A stretch of 64,000 nucleotides of DNA from Oscillospiraceae bacterium (lineage in GTDB: Bacteria > Bacillota > Clostridia > Oscillospirales > Acutalibacteraceae): positions 102,572 through 166,571 of the forward strand of contig SVQH01000001.1 in assembly GCA_015065425.1 (NCBI GenBank), given 5' to 3'. Position 1 is the stretch's first letter. Every line of letters starts with the position of its first letter. The position numbers were made by a program, and so were the translations under genes. The notes under the pieces are model-generated. The model worked only from the letters and a program-made list of their open reading frames with translations, ran no database searches and had not been told where the DNA came from. Below are positions 9,400-16,988 of the stretch, piece after piece.

Positions 9400-10413
9400 A
9401 TGCTTACAATCGGTATTATAGGTGCAGGAAGAATCGGTAAGGTTCATCTTGAATCAATTTCCTATCACGTAAAAAACGCAACCGTAAAGGCTGTCGCAGA
9501 CCCATTTATGAACGACGAAACAAAGGCTTTCTGTGAAAACTTCGGTGTAAAAGATATTTATACAGATTACAAGAAGATTCTTGAAGATAAAGAAATTGAT
9601 GCAGTTCTTGTTTGTTCTTCAACAGACACTCATTCATCCATTTCTATTGAAGCTATTGAAGCAGGAAAACATGTTTTCTGTGAAAAGCCCGTTGATCATT
9701 CTATAGAAAAGATTCAGGCTGTTGCAGACGCTCTGGCAAAGCATCCGGAAATTAAGTTCCAGGTAGGATTCAACCGCCGTTTTGACCACAACTTTGCCGC
9801 TATAAGAAAAGCTTATGATGCAGGTAAAATCGGTGAAGCTCACATTCTTAAAATTACTTCCCGTGACCCCGAGCCTCCCAACCCCAAGTATATAGCTGTA
9901 TCAGGCGGCATCTTCCTTGATATGACTATCCATGATTTTGATATGGCTTGTTTCCTTACAAACAGTGATGTTGAAGAAGTTTATGTAAATTCTGCAGTTC
10001 TCGTTGACCCTGCCATTGGTGAACAGGGCGATGTTGATACAGCAATTATTACAATGAAGATGACAAACGGTGCACTGGCTGTTATCGACAACTCCCGCCG
10101 TGCAGCTTACGGTTACGATCAGAGAGCCGAACTCTTCGGTTCAAAGGGTATGGTTGCAACTGCAAATGATACTCTTTCAACTGCTGTTATTGCCGATGAA
10201 AACGGTGTAACAGGGGAGAAGCCACTCTTCTTCTTCCTTGAAAGATATATGGGCTCTTTCTCTGAAGAAATGCGTCAGTTTGTTGATGCCTGTGAAAACA
10301 ACACAGAAGTTCCCGTTGGTATCCATGCAGGTATGCAGTCTGTAAAGATTGGCCTTGCAGCAAAGAAATCTGTCGCAGAACACAGACCTGTAAGCCTCTG
10401 TGAAATAAAGTAA
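9400..10413 (+). CDS. iolG: Inositol 2-dehydrogenase
   Basis: A 337-aa Gfo/Idh/MocA oxidoreductase. The N-terminal dinucleotide-binding GIIGAGRIGKVH, the catalytic-lysine motif CEKPVDHS and GFNRRFDHNF are clear. It oxidises myo-inositol to 2-keto-myo-inositol with NAD+, the first pathway step. Unusually it is the last gene of the operon; it has a good AAGGAGA ribosome binding site and is followed by a terminator. No inositol transporter or iolR regulator is present in the window. Confidence 0.92.
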   Translation: MLTIGIIGAGRIGKVHLESISYHVKNATVKAVADPFMNDETKAFCENFGVKDIYTDYKKILEDKEIDAVLVCSSTDTHSSISIEAIEAGKHVFCEKPVDHSIEKIQAVADALAKHPEIKFQVGFNRRFDHNFAAIRKAYDAGKIGEAHILKITSRDPEPPNPKYIAVSGGIFLDMTIHDFDMACFLTNSDVEEVYVNSAVLVDPAIGEQGDVDTAIITMKMTNGALAVIDNSRRAAYGYDQRAELFGSKGMVATANDTLSTAVIADENGVTGEKPLFFFLERYMGSFSEEMRQFVDACENNTEVPVGIHAGMQSVKIGLAAKKSVAEHRPVSLCEIK

Positions 10414-10427
10414 TTATCTGATATGTG

Positions 10428-10454
10428 CCCGTCGATAATCTCGGCGGGTTCTTT
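10428..10454 (+). terminator. Terminator of the iol operon
   Basis: CCCGTCGA (10428-10435) pairs with TCGGCGGG (10441-10448) with one G-U pair and a 5-nt loop, followed by TTCTTT. Confidence 0.7.
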
Positions 10455-10465
10455 CATTTATGTGC

Positions 10466-10494
10466 TTGATTTGTTCTGTCGGATATTGTACAAT
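10466..10494 (+). promoter_or_regulatory. Promoter of the sialidase-fold gene
   Basis: TTGATT (10466-10471), 17-bp spacer, TACAAT (10489-10494), just after the iol terminator. Confidence 0.65.
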
Positions 10495-10522
10495 TTAATA
10501 AAAAGGTAAAAGGATTATAATT

Positions 10523-11623
10523 ATGAAAATTGAGCTTATAGGTAAACCTGAAGTTATTATGTCAAATCCCTTTTCAAAGCATAATTATTTCGGTTGGCCC
10601 TCTGTGGTAAAACTTTCCGACGGAAAAATTATTGCGGGTGCATCGGGCTTCAGACTCGAACATATTTGTCCCTTCGGAAAGGGAGTTATTGCATACTCTC
10701 AAAATGCAGGAAAAACATTTTCTCCTCCGATAAGTGTTATAGATACCGTACTTGATGACAGAGATGTGGGACTTTGTACTTTTGGAGATAACGGACTTAT
10801 TGTAACATCCTTTAATAATACACGTAAAATGCAGCGATACCACGGCAGGGCTCACGAAGAAAAAAGAAAAAATTATATTTATTCTTATCTCGATTCAATA
10901 ACTGATGCCGAGGAGGACGCGGCAATCGGTTCTAATTTCCGCATAAGCTTTGACGGGGGAGTGACCTTCGGAAAAATTCACAAAAGTCCAGTTACCTCTC
11001 CTCACGGTCCGGTGGAGCTTTCCGACGGAACTGTGTTATGGGTCGGCTCAAATTTTTACAGAAATAATAATGTTGAAGATTTTGACGAATATGTAGCAGC
11101 TTATAAAATTGACACAAAAACAGGAAAAACAGAATTTGTCGGAAGAGTTCCGGATATAACAGAAAACGGCAGCATATTAAAGGCATGTGAACCATATATG
11201 CTTGAACTTTCTGACGGGTCACTGATTTGCCATATAAGAACAGAACCGAATTTTACGACCTATCAGACAATTTCTCATGATAAGGGCAAAACATGGTCTG
11301 TCCCCGAAAAATTACTGCCTGACTATGGTGGTGCCCCATGTCATCTTATTGAGCATTCCTCAGGCGTACTTATTTCTCTTTACGGTTACAGACAAGCTCC
11401 TTATGAAATAAGAGCCATGTTTTCAACTGATGGCGGAAAATCATGGGATAAAAACTATACAATATATGCAAACGGTGTCAGCGGTGACCTTGGATATCCT
11501 TGTTCTGTTGAACTTGACGACGGAAGTATACTTACCGTGTTCTATTGCAAAGAAGATGAGTATTCCCCCTGTGTCATAATGCAACAGAAATGGAAAATAA
11601 TAAATGATACAGACCCGACATAA
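10523..11623 (+). CDS. Sialidase-fold (BNR/Asp-box) glycoside hydrolase-like protein, cytoplasmic
   Basis: A 366-aa protein with at least four Asp-box type repeats (SQNAGKTF, SFDGGVTF, SHDKGKTW, STDGGKSW) spaced along the chain, as in six-bladed sialidase propellers. It has no signal peptide, so it should act in the cytosol, unlike typical secreted sialidases. Which sugar it uses cannot be told; active-site arginines were not assigned with confidence. It has its own promoter after the iol operon, so a link to inositol metabolism is only positional. The stop codon lies inside a hairpin shared with the convergent EamA gene. Confidence 0.75.
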   Translation: MKIELIGKPEVIMSNPFSKHNYFGWPSVVKLSDGKIIAGASGFRLEHICPFGKGVIAYSQNAGKTFSPPISVIDTVLDDRDVGLCTFGDNGLIVTSFNNTRKMQRYHGRAHEEKRKNYIYSYLDSITDAEEDAAIGSNFRISFDGGVTFGKIHKSPVTSPHGPVELSDGTVLWVGSNFYRNNNVEDFDEYVAAYKIDTKTGKTEFVGRVPDITENGSILKACEPYMLELSDGSLICHIRTEPNFTTYQTISHDKGKTWSVPEKLLPDYGGAPCHLIEHSSGVLISLYGYRQAPYEIRAMFSTDGGKSWDKNYTIYANGVSGDLGYPCSVELDDGSILTVFYCKEDEYSPCVIMQQKWKIINDTDPT

Positions 11624-11640
11624 GCAAGTCTGTATCATTT
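11602..11640. terminator. Hairpin terminator between convergent genes
   Basis: A 13-bp perfect stem (11602-11614 with 11628-11640) and a 13-nt loop. On the minus strand it is followed by TATTATTTT, so it fits termination of the EamA gene best; on the plus strand the T-rich tail is poor. Confidence 0.6.
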
Positions 11641-12479
11641 CACGAAATATTCAACAATACCAATGCACAGAGAATTAAAAGCATTGCAAACCATTGAAGT
11701 TTATTCAGTTTTTCACGAAAAACAACCGTACCTGTTAGAGTTACAATTAATATTGTTGCAACACTGAAAGTCGGATAAACGACCACTGCAGGCAATTCAT
11801 TTAATGCAGCAAGTAAAAACTTTGATGAAAAGAAGTTTGGAATTCCTATAAAAAATCCGTAAAACATTTCCCTTTTACCCGGACACTCTTTTTTTAGCAT
11901 TGCAAGAAAAGTACAAATAAGAAATGCCGTAAAAAAGGTATAAATAAGATACTGAGAAGATAAGGCGATACTGCCAATGTATTCGTAAACTTTAGACATT
12001 GCATCAGCACATCCGCCTGCAAGAAGCAGAACTATGAGCCCTAAGCCGAAAGAACGCTTTTTTCTTTCATCATTCTTTAAGTTTATAAGGATTATTGCTC
12101 CGATAGCAATTATAAATCCTGCTATCTGCAAAGGTAATGGCATTTCTCCAAGAAATACTGATAACACCATCGGAACAAGAAGTCCAAGTTTTATAAATAC
12201 CGAAGACAAAACCATACCGTTTTTAACGGTATTTTTTTGCAGAAGGATAAAACTTATAAGATACAAAGCACCCGTAATTATGCCAAGAAATAACGTCACA
12301 GAAAAAGAGTTTGCTTTATAAGGAAAAACATCAAAGTCTGCAAATATCACTCCGAGAAAAGCACATACTATGTAATTGGCAGAAAGCATACTAAGTTCAG
12401 AACTGATTTTGTTGCTGCTAAAACGCATCAATACTGATATCAACGAACTGCTTACTATTGCAAGAATCAGGAATACCAT
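11640..12479 (-). CDS. EamA/DMT family transporter
   Basis: A 279-aa very hydrophobic protein with about ten membrane helices in two similar halves, the pattern of the drug/metabolite transporter superfamily. The N-terminal MVFLILAIVSSSLISVLMRF and C-terminal TLTGTVVFREKLNKLQWFA are characteristic of EamA domains. The substrate is unknown. The start at 12479 has GGAGGAATTTT directly upstream on the minus strand. Confidence 0.82.
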   Translation of the reverse strand: MVFLILAIVSSSLISVLMRFSSNKISSELSMLSANYIVCAFLGVIFADFDVFPYKANSFSVTLFLGIITGALYLISFILLQKNTVKNGMVLSSVFIKLGLLVPMVLSVFLGEMPLPLQIAGFIIAIGAIILINLKNDERKKRSFGLGLIVLLLAGGCADAMSKVYEYIGSIALSSQYLIYTFFTAFLICTFLAMLKKECPGKREMFYGFFIGIPNFFSSKFLLAALNELPAVVVYPTFSVATILIVTLTGTVVFREKLNKLQWFAMLLILCALVLLNIS

Positions 12480-12504
12480 AAAATTCCTCCATAGTTTTTA
12501 CGAT

Positions 12505-12533
12505 ATTATAACAGTTTAATTTTTTAAGTGCAA
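12505..12533 (-). promoter_or_regulatory. Probable promoter of the EamA transporter
   Basis: Minus strand: TTGCAC (12533-12528), 17-bp spacer, TATAAT (12510-12505). Confidence 0.55.
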
Positions 12534-12535
12534 CC

Positions 12536-12591
12536 TTAATTAAAAAACATATTGCTTCAGAAACACTTTGTACTGAAACAATATGTTTTTT
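12536..12591 (-). terminator. Terminator of spoIVB
   Basis: A 13-bp stem (12542-12554 with 12579-12591), extended by CTTCAG/CTGAA-type pairing. On the minus strand it ends in TTTTTTA. It directly follows the spoIVB stop. Confidence 0.8.
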
Positions 12592-12593
12592 AC

Positions 12594-13766
12594 CTATTTT
12601 GCCGCTTCAAGCATATTTTCAATAATTATTCCATAACCTTTTGTAGGGTCATTAAGAAAAACATGAGTTACGGCTCCGACAATCATATCATTCTGAATAA
12701 TAGGGGAGCCACTCATGCCTTGTACGATACCGCCCGTAATATCAAGAAGTTCATCATCCGTTACTTCAACAATCAGATTTTTATTATCTGAATCCGTATC
12801 TATTTTTTTAATTTCAATATCATAGTATTTCTTTGTATTGCCTGCGACAGTTGATATTATCTGAGCTTTTCCCGTTGTAATTTCTTCTGGATAAGCAACA
12901 GGATAAACATCATCAGAATGTGCTATATAATATGAATCTGCATAAACTCCGTTTTCGCAGTTAACGGTAATCTCTCCGTAATTTTCCGAGCCTATACTTC
13001 CTATCAGTTCACCTGCTGTTCCACCTGTTCCTTTTTTTACACCGTTTAGGTTTGCTGAATATACCTCACCTGAATCAACAGGCAGCAATTCTTTTGTATC
13101 TACATCATAAATTCCGTGGCCGAGAGTTGCAATAGTTCCGCTTTCCAAATCAGTATAAGTGAGAGTACCTATACCGCCGGTAGAATCACGTACCCATAAT
13201 CCGCCTTTATATAAGCCCGTCAAAGATGATTTCACTGGTGTAAAGTTCAGACAAAGACTATTACCGTTTCTCAAAATATTAAAATTCAATGTTTTTCCTG
13301 CCGAATTTTCAATAATAGTCGAAAGTTCAATATTATTATAAACTTCCTGACCGTCAATACTAACAATGATATCTCCGACAAGAATTCCTGCCTCAGCCGA
13401 TGGATCTGCCATTCCGTTCTCACATTCAAACTTTTCTGTACCAACGATAACCACACCTTTGGTTTTAAGTTTTAGTCCAATAAGCTCTCCGCCGGCTATT
13501 ACTGTTTTTCTTGAATTATTATAATGATTCGTGTTTACTGTTAATGAATTATCATCTTTTTCAGCACAAAATTGCGACAACAAGAATTCATACTTCTGAA
13601 CTTGTCCCTTGAAAATACTGCTGACAAATTCTGAAGAAGAAATACTGCTCGTTTTAAGAAATAAATATTCCTCTGACGGAATAAGTATCAGAGAAAATAC
13701 AAGACCGCACAATAGCAGGGAAACTATTGGAATATACAAGATATATTTTTTTATTTTTGCTTTCAA
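12594..13766 (-). CDS. spoIVB: SpoIVB peptidase (stage IV sporulation protein B)
   Basis: A 390-aa serine peptidase of family S55 that signals from forespore to mother cell to activate pro-sigma-K processing. It has an N-terminal membrane anchor, a PDZ domain (DPSAEAGILVGDIIVSIDG) and a C-terminal peptidase domain with the catalytic His in ATLGHGI (about H217) and Ser in GMSGSP (about S352). The start is set at a TTG at 13766 because GGAGGTGATTTG directly precedes it; an upstream ATG at 13826 has no ribosome binding site. The usual neighbour spo0A is not adjacent here. Confidence 0.92.
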   Translation of the reverse strand: MKAKIKKYILYIPIVSLLLCGLVFSLILIPSEEYLFLKTSSISSSEFVSSIFKGQVQKYEFLLSQFCAEKDDNSLTVNTNHYNNSRKTVIAGGELIGLKLKTKGVVIVGTEKFECENGMADPSAEAGILVGDIIVSIDGQEVYNNIELSTIIENSAGKTLNFNILRNGNSLCLNFTPVKSSLTGLYKGGLWVRDSTGGIGTLTYTDLESGTIATLGHGIYDVDTKELLPVDSGEVYSANLNGVKKGTGGTAGELIGSIGSENYGEITVNCENGVYADSYYIAHSDDVYPVAYPEEITTGKAQIISTVAGNTKKYYDIEIKKIDTDSDNKNLIVEVTDDELLDITGGIVQGMSGSPIIQNDMIVGAVTHVFLNDPTKGYGIIIENMLEAAK

Positions 13767-13993
13767 CAAATCACCTCCGCAATTATATATTTCACCGAAA
13801 ATGAGAATTTTATGTTTGTAAAACATACTTAAAATAAACTGTTTTTTCTAAAGGAAATAGTGTTAATTTTTTTGAATAAAATATTATAATATGTGTAATT
13901 TCACCAATTACATAGCAGAATTCAAAATATTATCAGTATAAATAGTAGGACTTGTTAAAATTTACAAATTAATGTTGCAATAAAAATTAATTT

Positions 13994-14022
13994 TTGATAT
14001 GATAAATTGTGCAAAATATAAT
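13994..14022 (+). promoter_or_regulatory. Strong sigma-A promoter of the secreted repeat protein
   Basis: TTGATA (13994-13999), 17-bp spacer, TATAAT (14017-14022), nearly consensus. It places transcription after the in-frame ATG at 13999 and so supports the start at 14047. Confidence 0.8.
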
Positions 14023-14046
14023 GGAAATACAGAAGGAGGAATTTTT

Positions 14047-14757
14047 ATGAGCACAATCAAAAGAACTCTCGGCATAGTCATTTCATTAATTATGGTATGC
14101 ACATCCATGTTTACAGTTTTTGCAGTCAGCAATGATGCTGCAGCTGCCCCTGAAAGGCTTTGTGTAGCAGAAAGCGGTGACCCTGCAGATCATCTTGATG
14201 TTGAAATGTCTGAAGATGGTGAATATTTCAACTGTTATGCCTGCAGAAGATTCTGCATAAAAATTGAAATAAACGAAGCTGTATGTGATGTTTTCAGCAC
14301 TGATCCCGCAGACCATCTTGATATTGAAATGTCTGAAGACGGTGAATATTTCAACTGTTATGCCTGCAGAAGATTTTACATCAAAATTGATGTTTCAGTT
14401 GACGAGACTACTACAGAAGAAGACATTTCAGATGACGAAACAACCACAGAAGAAGATGTTTCAGATGATGAAACAACTACAGAAGAAGATGTTTCAGATG
14501 ATGAAACAACTACAGAAGAAGATGTTTCAGATGATGAAACAACCACTGAAGAAGACATTTACGACGACGAGACTACTACTGACAATGATAGCACTGATGA
14601 TGAAGACAAAATTGACTCATCCGACTGTCACTGCATTTGCCACCACACAAATAGGGTCAGCCGTTTTGTATACGATTTAGTTCAGTTTATCAGAGATCTG
14701 ATAGGAATGAGAAGCGTATGCAACAGTTGTGGTATCATTCACACTGCTCGCAGATAA
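14047..14757 (+). CDS. Secreted/surface repeat protein of unknown function
   Basis: A 236-aa protein. Residues 1-26 form a signal peptide (KR, hydrophobic run, VFA cleavage-like site). Two 31-aa units at codons 45 and 86 share DPADHLD.EMSEDGEYFN and CYACRRF, each with a CxxC-like pair. Six acidic 11-aa units DETTTEED(V/I)SD follow. The C terminus has CHCICHH, a hydrophobic stretch (FVYDLVQFIRDLIG) and CNSCGIIH. Similar CxCxCH...CxCG.xH tails recur, from memory, in surface proteins of gut Clostridia; their role is unknown. Start chosen by GAAGGAGGA and a near-consensus promoter. The protein is strongly acidic. Confidence 0.8.
   Translation: MSTIKRTLGIVISLIMVCTSMFTVFAVSNDAAAAPERLCVAESGDPADHLDVEMSEDGEYFNCYACRRFCIKIEINEAVCDVFSTDPADHLDIEMSEDGEYFNCYACRRFYIKIDVSVDETTTEEDISDDETTTEEDVSDDETTTEEDVSDDETTTEEDVSDDETTTEEDIYDDETTTDNDSTDDEDKIDSSDCHCICHHTNRVSRFVYDLVQFIRDLIGMRSVCNSCGIIHTARR
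14179..14394 (+). repeat. Two-copy 93-bp coding repeat
   Basis: Copies at 14179-14271 and 14302-14394, offset 123 bp, encode near-identical 31-residue units differing at a few positions (for example Phe-Cys versus Phe-Tyr). This indicates internal duplication. Confidence 0.85.
14401..14598 (+). repeat. 33-bp tandem repeat, six units
   Basis: Encodes six acidic Thr-rich 11-aa units inside the secreted protein. The middle units are nearly identical at DNA level, so copy number may vary between strains. Confidence 0.85.
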
Positions 14758-14760
14758 ATT

Positions 14761-14794
14761 AAAGAGCCGGTTTAGCAGACCGACTCTTTTTATT
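14761..14794 (+). terminator. Terminator after the secreted protein
   Basis: AAAGAGCCGGT (14761-14771) pairs with ACCGACTCTTT (14779-14789) with one mismatch, then a T run. Confidence 0.75.
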
Positions 14795-14826
14795 TATGAA
14801 TTATTAAATATAGCTGGATGCTCAAT

Positions 14827-14870
14827 CAAAAAAAGTCACTTCCGTATTTTTCGCGGAAATGACTTTTTTA
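14827..14870 (-). terminator. Terminator of pduL
   Basis: A hairpin of about 16 bp with one mismatch. On the minus strand it ends in TGACTTTTTTTGA. It lies just past the pduL stop. Confidence 0.75.
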
Positions 14871-14872
14871 AC

Positions 14873-15448
14873 TTATTTAATGATTTCACCCATTGCATTG
14901 CCGCCGGCAAGAACTGCATTAGCTTCATCAGTGTCAATGTGCATTGCAAGTGCAAAATTATCATTTACTCTTACAACAACATCGCCAAAAGTAAGTGTAC
15001 GTTCGGGGGATTCAATTTTTACACTTACAACTTGCTTATCGGAAAGTCCGAATTCTTCAGCATCAGCACTTGTCATGTGAATATGTCTCTTTGCAACTAT
15101 AACACCTTCGCTGATTTCAACTTCACCCTTGGGGCCTACAAGCTTACATGCACCTGAAGAAGCAATATCACCTGATTCTCTTACGGGAGCTGTAACACCG
15201 ATAGAACGTGCATCAGAAGCAGAAATCTCAATCTGAGTTGCATTACGAACGGGACCGAGAATTGAAACACCGGGGAAAGAACTCTTGGGGCCTATAACCT
15301 GAACTCTTTCTTCGCATGCATACTGACCGGGCTGAGAAAGATCCTTTTTCTTTGTAAGCTCATAACCTTCACCGAAAAGAACCTCAAGGTCTTCTTTTGA
15401 TACATGAACATGTCTTGCAGAAGTTTCAACAAGAATTTTCTTATCCAT
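14873..15448 (-). CDS. pduL: PduL-type phosphate acyltransferase
   Basis: A 191-aa zinc enzyme of the PduL family that exchanges acyl-CoA and acyl phosphate (acetyl or propionyl). The signature histidines are visible in ARHVHVS (N-terminal), KRHIHMT and MHIDTDEANA. The N terminus is short (MDKKILVETSARHVH), with no microcompartment encapsulation peptide, so the enzyme should be cytosolic and probably serves as phosphotransacetylase. It could turn acetyl-CoA from IolA into acetyl phosphate for ATP synthesis; no acetate kinase is seen in the window. Confidence 0.9.
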   Translation of the reverse strand: MDKKILVETSARHVHVSKEDLEVLFGEGYELTKKKDLSQPGQYACEERVQVIGPKSSFPGVSILGPVRNATQIEISASDARSIGVTAPVRESGDIASSGACKLVGPKGEVEISEGVIVAKRHIHMTSADAEEFGLSDKQVVSVKIESPERTLTFGDVVVRVNDNFALAMHIDTDEANAVLAGGNAMGEIIK

Positions 15449-15479
15449 AATTTATTCCTCCAAATATTTTTTCTGTTAC

Positions 15480-15508
15480 ATTATACATATTCCGGACAAA
15501 CTTTACAA
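15480..15508 (-). promoter_or_regulatory. Promoter of pduL
   Basis: Minus strand: TTGTAA (15508-15503), 17-bp spacer, TATAAT (15485-15480). Confidence 0.65.
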
Positions 15509-15589
15509 GAGCAAAAAGAGTTAAATTGAAAATAAATGAAAAATTTGTTAAAAATATAACAAAAAAGTCAATTTTCTTTATTTTTCCTA

Positions 15590-15618
15590 TAGACTTAAAA
15601 AAAACATTATGATATAAT
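15590..15618 (+). promoter_or_regulatory. Promoter of the hydrogenase operon
   Basis: TAGACT (15590-15595), 17-bp spacer, TATAAT (15613-15618) with an extended TGA before the -10. It is about 65 bp upstream of the first gene. No other clear promoter is seen before hydA at 22135. Confidence 0.65.
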
Positions 15619-15683
15619 ACACAATGAATGGCTATGTGCCGTTATTATTAATTTCACCAAAAATCGAATGGAGGAAATAAAGA

Positions 15684-16178
15684 ATGGAGAAAAAAATCAG
15701 TAAACTTCCTTTTGTCGACACTCCCGAGCAGGCTGCAAAACTTGAAGAAGCAATAGCTGCTGCAAATGGCGACAAAAGCCGTCTTATGGCAGTAATGCAG
15801 GATGCCCAGGCCATATACGGATATCTTCCTTATGAAGTTCAGTGTAAAATAGCAGAAGGACTTGATGTACCCGTAGAAAAAGTATACGGTGTTGCAACTT
15901 TCTATGCTCAGTTTGCACTTTCTCCCAAAGGTAAATATAATATTTCAGTTTGTCTCGGCACTGCTTGCTATGTTAAGGGTGCACAGCAGGTTCTTGATAA
16001 AATCTGTGAGACACTCGGCGTTGAAGCAGGTGAATGCTCCGAAGACGGTAAGTTCTCAATAGAAGCATGCCGTTGTATCGGTGCTTGCGGCCTTGCTCCC
16101 GTTATGACAATTAATGACGATGTTTATGGCAGACTTACTGCTGATATGATTCCAGGAATCCTTGCTAAGTACGAATAA
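15684..16178 (+). CDS. NuoE-like [2Fe-2S] subunit of the NADH-dependent hydrogenase
   Basis: A 164-aa thioredoxin-fold ferredoxin protein. The four cluster cysteines are in CLGTACYVKGAQ and CRCIGACGLAPV. It corresponds to the small subunit (HydC/HndA type) that, with the NuoF-like and HydA proteins further down, forms a trimeric hydrogenase oxidising NADH, possibly with ferredoxin by electron bifurcation. It opens the operon and is separated from its partners by seven other genes, an arrangement seen in other Clostridia. The ribosome binding site is GGAGG. Confidence 0.9.
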   Translation: MEKKISKLPFVDTPEQAAKLEEAIAAANGDKSRLMAVMQDAQAIYGYLPYEVQCKIAEGLDVPVEKVYGVATFYAQFALSPKGKYNISVCLGTACYVKGAQQVLDKICETLGVEAGECSEDGKFSIEACRCIGACGLAPVMTINDDVYGRLTADMIPGILAKYE

Positions 16179-16205
16179 TGGCTTGTTTGCCGAAGGAAAA
16201 AAAAT

Positions 16206-16553
16206 ATGAAAATCAGTACCTTAAAAGAATTGCTTGATGCGGATATTCTTTGCGGAGAAGAGTTCCTTGAAAAAGACGTTCACTCTGCATGCGGAAGTGA
16301 TATGATGAGTGATGTTCTTGCTTTTGTCAAGGATCAGGCTGTACTTATGACCGGACTTGTAAATTTACAGGTAATCAGAACTGCAGAAATGATGGATATG
16401 ATTTGCATTGTATTTGTTCGCTCCAAGCGTCCGACTCCCGAAATGGTGGAGGCTGCAAGAGAAAGCGGAATCGCACTGCTTGCCACTGACATGCGTATGT
16501 ACGATGCCTGCGGAACTCTATATAACAATGGATTGACAGGTACCAGAATATGA
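16206..16553 (+). CDS. DRTGG-domain protein (first copy)
   Basis: A 115-aa protein similar in design to DRTGG regulatory domains (fold related to parts of phosphotransacetylase and HPr kinase). It contains HSACGSDMMSDVLAF, a GLVNLQVIRTAEMMD segment and the pattern RPTPEMVEAARESGI..LATD. It has no catalytic motif I can point to. It overlaps the next gene by 4 nt (ATGA). A second, shorter DRTGG-like protein occurs at 18262, so two such sensors flank the FeS protein. The ligand is unknown. Confidence 0.75.
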   Translation: MKISTLKELLDADILCGEEFLEKDVHSACGSDMMSDVLAFVKDQAVLMTGLVNLQVIRTAEMMDMICIVFVRSKRPTPEMVEAARESGIALLATDMRMYDACGTLYNNGLTGTRI

Positions 16554-16975
16554 GTGAATCACTGAATTTCCATTTTGATGTCGACGGCGATAATTTTGTA
16601 TCAGCAGGACAGGCATCAGTACAGACCAAAAAGAACCTCAGAAGACTGGGGCTTCCGCCTGAAATTATAAGGCAGATTTCCATTGCTCTTTACGAGGGCG
16701 AAATAAATATGGTAATACACGCCGGCGGCGGGGAAGCAGATATCAACGTATATGAAGATAAAGTTGAAATCATTCTTGCCGATAAAGGTCCGGGTATCCC
16801 CGATATTGATCTTGCCATGCAGGAAGGCTATTCTACCGCAACCGAAAATGTCCGCTCACTTGGCTTCGGTGCCGGAATGGGACTTCCTAACATGAAAAGA
16901 TATACTGATGAAATGAAAATTGAATCTAAAGTCGGAGTCGGAACGACAATTACGATGTGTGTTTACCTCAAGTAA
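16550..16975 (+). CDS. RsbW/anti-sigma-like ATP-binding protein
   Basis: A 141-aa GHKL-fold ATPase similar to serine-protein kinase/anti-sigma factors. It shows the N-box region YEGEINMVIHA, the G1 box ADKGPGIPD and the G2 box LGFGAGMGLPNMKRY. It lacks any histidine kinase dimerisation domain. It is translationally coupled to the preceding DRTGG gene. In a hydrogenase operon it may regulate expression or activity; its partner is unknown. Confidence 0.82.
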   Translation: MSESLNFHFDVDGDNFVSAGQASVQTKKNLRRLGLPPEIIRQISIALYEGEINMVIHAGGGEADINVYEDKVEIILADKGPGIPDIDLAMQEGYSTATENVRSLGFGAGMGLPNMKRYTDEMKIESKVGVGTTITMCVYLK

Positions 16976-16988
16976 ATAAGGTGATGGT

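Noticed and set aside
13999-14046. In-frame upstream ATG for the secreted repeat protein
   Set aside because: It falls between the -35 and -10 boxes of a near-consensus promoter and has no ribosome binding site; 14047 has GAAGGAGGA.
14401-14598. Regular 33-bp repeats that could suggest a CRISPR array
   Set aside because: They are contiguous, in frame, without spacers, and encode acidic 11-residue units of a secreted protein.
14729-15157. 142-codon plus-strand ORF
   Set aside because: Antisense to pduL, starts inside the secreted protein gene and covers two terminators.
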